From contig JAEYNP010000081.1 of assembly GCA_023412495.1 (NCBI GenBank), positions 1 through 32,453 of the forward strand: a stretch of 32,453 nt of DNA. Reading direction: 5' to 3'. Made by a program: the position numbers and the translations under genes. The stretch comes from Pseudomonadota bacterium (GTDB lineage Bacteria > Desulfobacterota > Desulfobulbia > Desulfobulbales > Desulfocapsaceae). Positions 17,590-24,236 of this stretch are shown here, piece by piece (position 1 is the stretch's first letter; each line of letters opens with the position of its first letter). The notes under the pieces are model-generated. The model saw only the letters and a list, made by a program, of their open reading frames with translations, searched no databases and was not told where the DNA came from.

Positions 17590-18750
17590 GTGACCGACTC
17601 CACAACCAGATACCTCTATTTCGCCACCATTGTCACCTTCTGCTCCCTCTACGGGGCGCAGCCGATCCAGCCGGTGTTCAAGAGCGAGTTTCAGCTCACC
17701 CACCTCCAGGCAATACTCTTCACCACCCTGATGATGGCCCCGCTGGGCGTGGCCCCCTTGGTCTATGGCTACCTCCTCGAATCCTACTCCGCAAAGACGA
17801 TGCTTCGCTGGGCCCTTTTTCTGCTCGGCATCCTGGAACTCCTGTTCGCCATGGCCGATAACTACCTCGCCCTGCTCGCCATCCGCGGCATACAGGGGCT
17901 GATGATCCCGGCCATCCTGACTTCGCTCATGAGCTATATCAGCTACACCTCGCGGGAGGTCCAGCAGGCTATCGCCGCCTATATCGCAGCGACCATCCTC
18001 GGCGGCTTTCTGGGGCGTTTTCTCTCGGGACTCTGCACCGATCTCTTCGGCTGGCGGGTGTTCTTCTTCGCGCTCGGACTGCTGCTGCTGCTCACCTGCT
18101 TTTTGCTGCGGTCCATGGCCCGTGACGCCAAGGCGAAATACGCCCGGCCGAAGCTGAGCGAAATTGCAGGACTCTTGCGGTCGAGGGAGTTCATCTGGCT
18201 CTACGCTTCCATCTTCTGCCTCTTCTTCGTTTTTGCCGCGATGATGAATTTTTTGCCCTTCGAGCTCAAGAAAATCAACCCCGCGTCGAAGGAAACCGGG
18301 GTCGGACTGCTCTATCTCGGCTACAGCATGGGCATCCTCGTCTCCCTTAATACCGGGAGGATCATCCGCTTCTTCGGCAACGAATCCGATGCCATAGGGG
18401 CGGGAATAGTGATTTTCGCGCTCGGGACCCTCTCTTTCATGATCGAGACCTATTCGGTGATGTTTTTCGGCATGTTCGTCTTCTGCGCGGGACTCTTCAC
18501 CGCCCACTCGCTGCTCTCCGGCTTCGTCAACCGGCTGGCCAGGGACAACAAGGCGATCGCCAACGGTCTCTATATCTCCTTCTACTACACCGGCGGTACG
18601 CTCGGCTCGGTGCTACCGGCGGCGGTCTTCCAGCACTACGGCTGGCAGGCATTTCTGGTGCTGCTTCTGGTCATGATCGGTTTCGCCCTGTTTTTCACCC
18701 GCCGCCTGAAGTGCGCGCTGGCGGCGGTCGGGAGAGGGAGGACTGGGTGA
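17590..18750 (+). CDS. MFS transporter
   Basis: A 386-residue protein with about 12 hydrophobic segments, in two halves joined by a basic cytoplasmic loop (about 175-195, SMARDAKAKYARPKL). The first half includes the long conserved loop region LLAIRGIQGLMIPAI and the third-to-fifth segment pattern of drug/metabolite exporters. Length and layout fit the major facilitator superfamily, most like drug:proton antiporters or YnfM-type carriers; the substrate cannot be named. The start is GTG at 17590, without a clear ribosome site, 25 bases after the receiver gene. It converges on a MATE transporter gene; the gap holds a 9-mer inverted array and a remnant of the palindromic element. Confidence 0.85.
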   Translation: MTDSTTRYLYFATIVTFCSLYGAQPIQPVFKSEFQLTHLQAILFTTLMMAPLGVAPLVYGYLLESYSAKTMLRWALFLLGILELLFAMADNYLALLAIRGIQGLMIPAILTSLMSYISYTSREVQQAIAAYIAATILGGFLGRFLSGLCTDLFGWRVFFFALGLLLLLTCFLLRSMARDAKAKYARPKLSEIAGLLRSREFIWLYASIFCLFFVFAAMMNFLPFELKKINPASKETGVGLLYLGYSMGILVSLNTGRIIRFFGNESDAIGAGIVIFALGTLSFMIETYSVMFFGMFVFCAGLFTAHSLLSGFVNRLARDNKAIANGLYISFYYTGGTLGSVLPAAVFQHYGWQAFLVLLLVMIGFALFFTRRLKCALAAVGRGRTG

Positions 18751-18759
18751 CGGATGGGG

Positions 18760-18819
18760 GTGGACTTCGTGGACGAGGTGATTGCAGTCAACAATGTCCA
18801 CGCAGTCCACCCAGTCCAC
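18760..18819. repeat. Inverted pair of 9-bp tandem arrays (GTGGAC/GTCCAC)
   Basis: GTGGAC starts at 18760 and 18769, with a degenerate third unit at 18778. After a short spacer, GTCCAC starts at 18796, 18805 and 18814. The period is exactly 9 in both arms and the arms are inverted relative to each other, so the RNA could form a hairpin. It lies at the convergent junction of the MFS and MATE genes. Confidence 0.7.
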
Positions 18820-18834
18820 TCGGACTACAAAAAA

Positions 18835-18857
18835 GGTAATAATCCGACTGCCCCTAG
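18835..18857. mobile_element. Right-end remnant of the palindromic element, copy C
   Basis: The sequence AAGGTAATAATCCGACTG then CCCCTAG matches the right terminal repeat of copies A and B with a few substitutions. No left end is recognisable; instead the 9-mer array lies directly to the left. The terminal CTAG (18854-18857) contains the TAG stop of the minus-strand MATE gene. Confidence 0.55.
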
Positions 18858-20257
18858 ACCACCGGCCCATCCTCGATCACCAGCATCCTCTGCCAGACTC
18901 CCTGCCGGAAACGCCATGCGGCGAGGAGAAACAGCACGGTGACGAAGAAGAGGACCCAAAGCCAGGCGGTGACGACGGTGATCTGCAGGTACTCTACGCC
19001 GATAAAGACAGGCAGCACCAGGCAGGAAGGGGAGGCGAGCGCCACGGCGAGCGTCATGAAGCGGGTGTCTCCCGCGCCGCGCAGGGCGCCGGAGAGGACC
19101 ATGTAGAGGGCGTCGCAGAACAGGTAGGCGCTGACGATCTTGAGAAGATCTTCGCCGAGGGCGGCCACCGCCTGCCGGGAGGCGGCATCGCTTGCGCCCG
19201 AGGCGAGGAAAGGCGCGAGGACCGTATCGGGCGAGAAGAGAAACAGCAGGTCGATCGCCAGGATATAGAGGAGCAGCAGCTGGCAGCCGCCGCGCACGTA
19301 TCCGCTTGCCTGGTCGGGATTGCCCCGGCCGAGCGCCTGTCCCACCAGGATGCTGACTCCCTGGGACACCCCCATGGAGGGCATGAAGGCCAGCGCGTTG
19401 ATGGACAGCACGATGTTGGTGGCGGCGAGTTCCAGCTTGCCGATCCGCCCGACCAGCAGGATGAAAAAGGTGAAGGCCAGGATGTCCATGGTGAACTGGA
19501 ACGAACCCGGGATGCCGAACCGCATGAGACGGGCGAAGATCTCCCGGTCGAGACGCCGGCGGCGGTAGACGCCGAACCTCCGGTCGTGCTCGCGGGTGAA
19601 GATCAGCAGCGCCAGACAGATCACATTGACGCCCCAGGCGGCGACCGTGGCGATGGCGGCACCTCTGATGCCCATTTCCGGCATCCCCCACCTGCCGAAT
19701 ATCAGGGCATAATCGAGCGGAATATTGACGAGCACCCCGATAAGTGTGATGATCATCACCGGCCGCGTAATGCCCCGGCCGGAAAAGAAGGTCGAAAGGG
19801 TGATCATCAACATATGGAGCACGGCGCCCTGGCAGAGGATGGAAAAATAGATCTCCTCCTGGGCCCGCACCTCCGGCGGATGACCGGCGAGGGCGAAGAG
19901 GGGCTTGGTGACGAAAAACGACAGCAGGGCGAGGGCGAGACCCGAGGCCAGGGAGAAGTGAATGCCTTGCCACAGCACGGTGCCTATCTTTTCCTTGTCG
20001 CCCCGGCCGGTATACTGGGCGATGAAGACGCCGGCGTAACCGCCGATCCCGCCCAGAAAGGCGATGGGGAGGTAAGAGAGGATGCCGGCCGGAAGGGCGG
20101 CGGAGATGGCATCGAGGCTGTAGTTGGCGAGGAAGATCCGGTCGGTGAATTCCATGATCGTCGTCGCCGACAGGCTGAGAACCAGCGGCAGGCAGACGGC
20201 GAGCACTTCCCGGTAGTAATTCTTGCTCCGGATGTTGCGTAGAAAGTCGTTCATCAA
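18854..20257 (-). CDS. MATE family efflux transporter
   Basis: A 467-residue inner-membrane protein with about 12 hydrophobic segments. Family features include VLAVCLPLVLSLSATTIMEFTDRIFLANYS at the N-terminus (helix 1 with the polar turn), the glycine-rich ALPAGILSYLPIAFLGGIGGYAG and the repeat of these features in the second half (GIPGSFQFTMDILAFTFFILLVGRIG). Length matches MATE exporters, which expel cationic drugs or metabolites using a sodium or proton gradient. The closest group and substrate cannot be fixed. Start ATG at 20257 or 20254. It is divergent from the nitroreductase gene, with a gap of only 45 bases. Its TAG stop lies in the CTAG of an element remnant. Confidence 0.88.
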   Translation of the reverse strand: MMNDFLRNIRSKNYYREVLAVCLPLVLSLSATTIMEFTDRIFLANYSLDAISAALPAGILSYLPIAFLGGIGGYAGVFIAQYTGRGDKEKIGTVLWQGIHFSLASGLALALLSFFVTKPLFALAGHPPEVRAQEEIYFSILCQGAVLHMLMITLSTFFSGRGITRPVMIITLIGVLVNIPLDYALIFGRWGMPEMGIRGAAIATVAAWGVNVICLALLIFTREHDRRFGVYRRRRLDREIFARLMRFGIPGSFQFTMDILAFTFFILLVGRIGKLELAATNIVLSINALAFMPSMGVSQGVSILVGQALGRGNPDQASGYVRGGCQLLLLYILAIDLLFLFSPDTVLAPFLASGASDAASRQAVAALGEDLLKIVSAYLFCDALYMVLSGALRGAGDTRFMTLAVALASPSCLVLPVFIGVEYLQITVVTAWLWVLFFVTVLFLLAAWRFRQGVWQRMLVIEDGPVV

Positions 20258-20302
20258 TAGTTTCGTTGCGGGTTAATATGATTTGACGAGGTGCTGAGAA
20301 AA

Positions 20303-21214
20303 ATGCCGATGAAACAGGTAATCATCGATCGGCGGAAATGCACGGGTTGCGAAATCTGCGTGGGCATCTGCCCTGACCGGGCCATTTTTATCAAGGATGG
20401 TTCCGCCCGGCACAACGGCTCGGAATGTCTTCTCTGCGGCCACTGCCGGGCGGTGTGCCCGGCCGACGCGGTCCGTCTGCCGGATCGGTCGGAGCGGCTT
20501 GGGCTGGTCACGTGTGCCGAGAAGACGGGGGTGGTTCCACCGGGAAAGAGCGATTGCGCCGAGCTGGTCGCCCTGATGAACTCCCGCCGCTCCTGCCGCA
20601 GGTATCGGGAGCAGGCGGTGCCGCTCGACCTGCTCACCGACCTGGTCAAGATCGGCACCACCGCTCCCTCCGGGACCAACAGCCAGGGCTGGAACTTCAT
20701 CATCCTGCCTTCCCGGGAGGATCTGCTGGTTCTGGGCGGTCTGGTCGCTGATTTCTACTGCAGACTGAACCGGCTGGCGGCGAACCCCCTGTTGCGCCTG
20801 CTGACGAAATTTCTGGACGGGGACAGTCTCGGGCGGTATTACCGCAAGTATTACTCCTCGGTGGCCAAGGCCCTGCGGGAATGGGACGAGGAGGGGACGG
20901 ACCGGCTCTTCCATGGAGCGACCGCTGCCATCCTGGTCACCGGCCGCAGGGATGCCGGCTGTCCTGCCGAGGACGCCCTGCTCGCCACTCAGAATATGCT
21001 GCTTGCCGCCCATGCCATGGGACTCGGCAGTTGTTTGATCGGCTTTGCGGTGGAGGCGGTGCGCCGCTCGAAGGTGGCGAAGCGGATGATGGAGATCCCG
21101 CAGGCGGAGGAAATTTACAGCGTCATCGCGCTGGGCTATCCGGCGGTGAGTTACCTGCGGCCTACATGCCGCCGCAGGGTCGCGCCGCGGATTCTGCGGC
21201 CTGCGGCTAAGTGA
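20303..21214 (+). CDS. Ferredoxin-nitroreductase fusion oxidoreductase
   Basis: The N-terminus is a two-cluster ferredoxin domain with Cys13, 16, 19, 23 and Cys42, 45, 48, 52 (CTGCEICVGICP and CLLCGHCRAVCP), enough for two [4Fe-4S] clusters. From about residue 90 follows an FMN-binding nitroreductase domain (ELVALMNSRRSCRRYR, TTAPSGTNSQGWNFI, and ALLATQNMLLAAHAMGLGSCLIGF). Such fusions are typical of anaerobes and transfer electrons from iron-sulfur clusters to flavin to reduce nitro compounds, quinones or unknown metabolites. I chose ATG 20303 (GAGGTG about 10 bases upstream) over GTG 20291; ATG 20309 is also possible. The RapZ-like gene follows after 28 bases on the same strand. Confidence 0.9.
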   Translation: MPMKQVIIDRRKCTGCEICVGICPDRAIFIKDGSARHNGSECLLCGHCRAVCPADAVRLPDRSERLGLVTCAEKTGVVPPGKSDCAELVALMNSRRSCRRYREQAVPLDLLTDLVKIGTTAPSGTNSQGWNFIILPSREDLLVLGGLVADFYCRLNRLAANPLLRLLTKFLDGDSLGRYYRKYYSSVAKALREWDEEGTDRLFHGATAAILVTGRRDAGCPAEDALLATQNMLLAAHAMGLGSCLIGFAVEAVRRSKVAKRMMEIPQAEEIYSVIALGYPAVSYLRPTCRRRVAPRILRPAAK

Positions 21215-21242
21215 CGGGGCTATGGAAGAAGGACAGGAAAAT

Positions 21243-21671
21243 ATGGAAAAAAATGAGGATGCCGTGCCGTTGCGGGTGGTGGTTTTTTCATTCGGATTCA
21301 AATATGGCCCACCTGTCGACGTGAATTTCCTCTGGGACGTGCGGATACTGCCCAATCCCCACTGGGTGACGGAACTGCGGCCCGGCACGGGGCTCGAACC
21401 GGCGGTGGCGGATTACGCCCTGGAGAACGAGACGGGCCGGACATTTTTTCGCCGGCTCGCGCCGCTTATCGACTTTCTCGTCGAGCAGAGCCTGGACGCC
21501 GAAAAGAAGGTCCTGCGCATGGCCGTCGGTTGTACCGGCGGCAGGCACCGGTCCGTGGCCGTCGCCGAGAAGATCGCCACCCTTCTGGCCGAAGCCTGTG
21601 CCGGCAGGCCTGTGGAACTGACGGTCTTCCACCGGGATATCCACCGGGACGGCGGAAAGGAGGGAAGTTGA
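21243..21671 (+). CDS. RapZ C-terminal domain protein (solo domain)
   Basis: A 142-residue protein matching only the C-terminal half of RapZ. Conserved motifs are FSFGFKYGPP, DVRILPNPHW, ELRPGTGLEPAV and GCTGGRHRSVAVAEKIA. The N-terminal P-loop kinase-like half of full RapZ (about 285 residues) is absent. In E. coli the RapZ C-terminal domain binds the small RNA GlmZ and the metabolite GlcN6P; whether the solo domain binds RNA or a sugar phosphate is unknown. The start at 21243 is preceded by AAGGA and AGGA; ATG 21222 is the alternative. It lies 28 bases (7 if the earlier start is used) after the nitroreductase and is probably in one operon with it. Confidence 0.8.
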   Translation: MEKNEDAVPLRVVVFSFGFKYGPPVDVNFLWDVRILPNPHWVTELRPGTGLEPAVADYALENETGRTFFRRLAPLIDFLVEQSLDAEKKVLRMAVGCTGGRHRSVAVAEKIATLLAEACAGRPVELTVFHRDIHRDGGKEGS

Positions 21672-21683
21672 TCGGTTGGAAAT

Positions 21684-21995
21684 TTATTGGGATTTCAGTT
21701 CCTGCAAGGTTTTCCGGTCGAGAGAATTTTTTTCCTTCGCGGTGAAATAAGCCCGGGGATTATTTTCGAGGTCGGCAACATTTTGCAGGAATTCCTTCTT
21801 CTTCTGTTCAAAACACGACTCTTTCGCCCTCTTTCGACTGCGCTCCCGGCACTTTTGCGAACCCTGTTGGTATTTCTCCGCGAGGATAAGTTTCTCGTCA
21901 CTTATTCTTTGGGCCAGCGGCAGCTTCTCTTTCCCCCTGCCGAAGGCTGGTGTGCAACAGAGCAGAAGGGCGGCCAGCAATAGTATTATCTTCAT
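21684..21995 (-). CDS. Small secreted protein of unknown function
   Basis: A 103-residue protein with a clear signal peptide (MKIILLLAALLLCCTPAFG) followed by a Lys/Glu/Gln-rich, mostly helical mature part containing two cysteines (QKCRERSRKRAKESCFEQKKKEF). The start at 21995 is preceded by AAAAGGA at proper distance; an ATG two codons earlier lies inside that site. A short lipoprotein-like Cys-Cys is present in the hydrophobic region, but no clean lipobox. It is convergent with the RapZ-like gene (12 bases between stops). Function not recognised. Confidence 0.6.
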   Translation of the reverse strand: MKIILLLAALLLCCTPAFGRGKEKLPLAQRISDEKLILAEKYQQGSQKCRERSRKRAKESCFEQKKKEFLQNVADLENNPRAYFTAKEKNSLDRKTLQELKSQ

Positions 21996-22033
21996 AAGCA
22001 TCCTTTTCGGTTCGATTTCGATTCCTGATACAT

Positions 22034-22048
22034 CCGAATGCCATTCGG
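22034..22048. promoter_or_regulatory. Perfect short inverted repeat CCGAAT-GCC-ATTCGG
   Basis: Six-base perfect arms around a three-base spacer lie 39 bases upstream of the small secreted protein gene (minus strand). It could be an operator or a small RNA hairpin; nothing else supports either choice. Confidence 0.35.
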
Positions 22049-22080
22049 GTCAATGCCAAAGGAGGCCGACCGGGAAGAAT

Positions 22081-22117
22081 CTACCCAGGATCAGCCCTTG
22101 TCCGGTGGGTAGTTTTT
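22081..22117 (+). terminator. Orphan terminator-like hairpin
   Basis: CTACCC (22081-22086) and GGGTAG (22107-22112), with extra pairing between AGGA and TCC inside, are followed by TTTTT. It reads as a plus-strand terminator, but no plus-strand gene ends within about 400 bases upstream, since the gene immediately to the left runs on the minus strand. It may end a small RNA or stop read-through into the next gene. Confidence 0.45.
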
Positions 22118-22207
22118 ACCTATTTGCCGGTCCTTTTTCTTGTTGCGGTTAACCTTTTAATGTTTAATTTATTGAAAAAACAAAGAGATGAGCGATTTTT
22201 TGGGAGA

Positions 22208-22223
22208 TGGCATCAGCGTTGCT
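22208..22223 (+). promoter_or_regulatory. Sigma54-type (-24/-12) promoter of the ZraP-like gene
   Basis: TGGCAT, five bases, then TTGCT matches the sigma54 consensus, with GG and GC exactly ten bases apart. It lies about 100 bases before the ATG of a ZraP/Spy-like gene. E. coli zraP is itself sigma54-dependent through the activator ZraR, so position and gene type agree. The activator site upstream was not identified; no ZraSR-like genes are in the window. Confidence 0.6.
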
Positions 22224-22326
22224 TAATCTTTTGCGAAGACGGACGGCGGACAAGCGAGCAAATCGCAACCGACATAAAAGCAACCAACTGTTCACGGGAA
22301 CAGGCAATTCAACAAAGGAGACAGAA

Positions 22327-22815
22327 ATGAAAAAGCAAATCGTAGCAATCGCTCTCGTCGCAGGACTTTCCATGGCAACCGTCACCTCGGCGGCGTGGGG
22401 CAGGGGCGGTCACGGTCCCGGCGGCCATGGCGGCGGCTGGGGCGGCTACTGGGATTGTCCCATGCAGGGTCAGATGATGCAGCAGCTCGACGCCGACACC
22501 AAGGCCAAGGTCACCAAATTTTTCAAGGACAATCAGGCCCTGCATAAGCAGATAGCGATGAAACGGGCGGAGAAGATGGCGCTCATGCGAAGCGACAATC
22601 CCGATCCCAATGCCGCGGCGAAGGTGACGGGGGAACTCTTCGACCTCCATACGGCAATGATGGAAAAAGCTGAAGCCGCAGGCGTCTCGCAGTATCTCGG
22701 ACCCATGGGCGGCCGTGGAATGGGTCGCGGCATGATGGGTAGAGGTATGATGGGCGGCCAGGCACCAGCCGGTGGTGACACCCCGGGTGCGGCCGGAAAC
22801 GCACCTCAGCAGTAA
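22327..22815 (+). CDS. ZraP/Spy-like periplasmic metal-stress protein
   Basis: A 162-residue exported protein. A signal peptide (MKKQIVAIALVAGLSMATVTSA) is followed by a His/Gly-rich stretch (GRGGHGPGGHGGGWGGYW), a helical core (LDADTKAKVTKFFKDNQALHKQIAMK and later GELFDLHTAMMEKAEAAG) and a Gly/Met-rich tail (GMGRGMMGRGMMGG). This layout is that of zinc-resistance-associated ZraP and the CpxP/Spy chaperone group, which bind metals and protect periplasmic proteins under envelope stress. The His-rich and Met-rich parts suggest zinc, copper or similar metals, an inference. The start follows AAAGGAG by 6 bases; the open frame upstream to 22207 is leader. It is preceded by a sigma54-type promoter and followed by a strong terminator, so it is a single-gene unit. 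Confidence 0.8.
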   Translation: MKKQIVAIALVAGLSMATVTSAAWGRGGHGPGGHGGGWGGYWDCPMQGQMMQQLDADTKAKVTKFFKDNQALHKQIAMKRAEKMALMRSDNPDPNAAAKVTGELFDLHTAMMEKAEAAGVSQYLGPMGGRGMGRGMMGRGMMGGQAPAGGDTPGAAGNAPQQ

Positions 22816-22847
22816 CAGTCGGTACAGAACAAGAAATCCTCCCAGGG

Positions 22848-22904
22848 CCCCGCAAGCGATCTTTCTTCTTCCATCGGAAGAAAAAGGCGCGAGCGGGGTT
22901 TTTT
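22848..22904 (+). terminator. Rho-independent terminator of the ZraP-like gene
   Basis: CCCCGC (22848-22853) pairs with GCGGGG (22893-22898), and TTCTTCC with GGAAGAA inside, followed by TTTTTT. It lies about 30 bases after the stop codon. Confidence 0.85.
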
Positions 22905-23014
22905 GTGCTGGAGCGGGGCTTCCTCGAGGAGTATGATCATTGGCAGGCAGGGTGAAAGAACTTCTTCCCTGCAGAGCCGTCGGGTTTATATTTTCCATCA
23001 GCAAGGTGAAAGAT

Positions 23015-23788
23015 ATGAAGATCGTCACACTGCCCTGTTCCTTCGACAACTACGCTTACTTGGTATTCGACGAGGTAACCGGTATGGCCGCGGTCGTCGA
23101 TCCGGCGGAGTACTACCCTGTTTCCCGCGCGGTGGCGAATGCCGGGGTCTCCCTGCGGGCGATTCTCTGCACCCATCATCACGCCGATCATATCGGCGGC
23201 CTGGAAGATCTGCTGGAGGAATTTCCCGATGTCGATGTCTACGGGCATGCGGGGGATAAACGGCGGATTCACGGTCTCAACCGTCCTCTCTCCGATGGCG
23301 AAACGGTGAAAATCGGCCAGGTCGAGGGGCAGGTCCTGCATACTCCCGGTCATACCACCGGCAGCATCTGCTACCTCTTCGGGGACGACCTCTTTACCGG
23401 CGACACCCTGTTCGGAGCCGGTTGCGGCAGATTGTTCGAGGGGACGCCGAAACAGATGCACGATGCCCTGACCACTATCGTCTGCAGTCTGCCTCCCGCC
23501 ACCAGAGTCTATTTCGGCCACGAGTATACTGCCCATAACCTCAAGTTCGCCGGCTTCGTCGAACCCGACAACGGTGCCGTCGCCGCCCGCCGGGAACAGG
23601 TGGACGCGCAGCGAGCCGCAGGTCGGCCAACCACTCCCTCCACCCTGGCCGACGAGGCCGCGACCAATCCTTTCCTCCGCTGCGCCGAGCAGGGGATCGT
23701 AGATACCGTCGCCCGGAGGTTTTTCGGAGAAGACCTTGACCCTCTTTCGGTGTTCACCGCCCTGCGTCGGCTGCGGGATGGGTTTTGA
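23015..23788 (+). CDS. gloB: Hydroxyacylglutathione hydrolase (glyoxalase II)
   Basis: A 257-residue metallo-beta-lactamase-fold hydrolase. THHHADH (53-59) is the binuclear metal site; HTPGHTTGS and FTGDTLFGAGCGRLFEG carry the further metal ligands; YFGHEYT and NLKFA match the glyoxalase II substrate region. The length equals the family. The reaction splits S-lactoylglutathione (or another thiol adduct) to D-lactate, completing methylglyoxal removal. ATG 23015 is preceded by AAGGTG; the open frame upstream to 22940 lacks family resemblance. The gene for the alkyltransferase-like protein follows immediately, possibly coupled. Confidence 0.93.
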   Translation: MKIVTLPCSFDNYAYLVFDEVTGMAAVVDPAEYYPVSRAVANAGVSLRAILCTHHHADHIGGLEDLLEEFPDVDVYGHAGDKRRIHGLNRPLSDGETVKIGQVEGQVLHTPGHTTGSICYLFGDDLFTGDTLFGAGCGRLFEGTPKQMHDALTTIVCSLPPATRVYFGHEYTAHNLKFAGFVEPDNGAVAARREQVDAQRAAGRPTTPSTLADEAATNPFLRCAEQGIVDTVARRFFGEDLDPLSVFTALRRLRDGF

Positions 23789-23814
23789 ACCTGCAGGCAA
23801 GCCGACGCATCGTG

Positions 23815-24156
23815 ATGGAAAAGAGAGAAAGGGCGCAAGGGAAAGACGCCTTCACGATGCGGGCGGTGGAGATCATCCGCAGCATCCCCGCAGGCAGGGT
23901 AACCACCTACGGCATTATCGCCGCCGGGGCGGGGAACCGGCGCGGGGCCCGTCAGGTGGCGAGGATCCTGCATTCCTGCTCGGAGAAATACGGCCTGCCG
24001 TGGCATCGGGTGGTGAACCGCAACGGCGGGATCTCCGTACGGTCGTCCATGGGCTACCTCTACCAGCGCGGTCTCCTGGCGGAGGAAGGGGTGCTCATCG
24101 GCTCGGACGGGAAGATCGATTTCGCCGAATACCTGTGGCGGCCGGAGGAGGAATGA
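23815..24156 (+). CDS. Alkyltransferase-like protein (ATL, MGMT family)
   Basis: A 113-residue protein resembling the DNA-binding domain of O6-alkylguanine-DNA alkyltransferase: VEIIRSIPAGRVTTYG (about 18-33), then RRGARQVARIL, then LPWHRVVNRNGGIS. The reactive-site motif PCHRV of true alkyltransferases reads PWHRV here, with Trp63 in place of the cysteine. This is the hallmark of ATL proteins, which bind alkylated guanine without repairing it and pass the lesion to nucleotide excision repair. The start is uncertain: ATG 23815 is chosen, GTG 23812 is possible, and TTG 23785 would overlap the glyoxalase II stop (TTGA) and imply coupling. Confidence 0.85.
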   Translation: MEKRERAQGKDAFTMRAVEIIRSIPAGRVTTYGIIAAGAGNRRGARQVARILHSCSEKYGLPWHRVVNRNGGISVRSSMGYLYQRGLLAEEGVLIGSDGKIDFAEYLWRPEEE

Positions 24157-24169
24157 CCCGGCGCTGGGA

Positions 24170-24193
24170 GTCCACAACGTCCACCTTGTCACC
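24170..24193. repeat. 9-bp tandem array of GTCCAC units
   Basis: GTCCAC starts at 24170 and 24179 and GTCACC at 24188, period 9. This is the same unit and orientation as the right arm at 18796-18819. As there, a right-end remnant of the palindromic element follows within a few bases, before the stop of a convergent minus-strand gene. Confidence 0.6.
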
Positions 24194-24202
24194 CGCTCTC
24201 CC

Positions 24203-24236
24203 GGAGGAAAAAGGGCATAATCCGCCAGGCTCCTAG
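24203..24236. mobile_element. Right-end remnant of the palindromic element, copy D
   Basis: GGAGGAAAAAGGGCATAATC then CGCCAGGCTCCTAG matches the last about 34 bases of copy B (one substitution in the terminal repeat). No left end is present. The terminal CTAG (24233-24236) contains the TAG stop of the minus-strand lipoprotein gene. Confidence 0.7.

Noticed and set aside
17134..18507. Minus-strand open frame of 457 codons opposite the receiver and MFS genes
   Set aside because: Antisense shadow of two clear genes with no family motifs.
18782..20242. Plus-strand open frame of 486 codons opposite the MATE gene
   Set aside because: The sequence is rich in His, Asp, Gly and Glu with no hydrophobic core, typical of a GC-rich antisense shadow, and it covers the well-supported MATE gene.
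20273..21388. Minus-strand open frame of 371 codons opposite the nitroreductase gene
   Set aside because: Overlaps a ferredoxin-nitroreductase with intact cysteines and runs across the next gene; composition is that of a shadow.
22940..23014. Longer start for glyoxalase II
   Set aside because: The family N-terminus begins at the ATG at 23015, which has AAGGTG before it; the upstream residues do not match the family.
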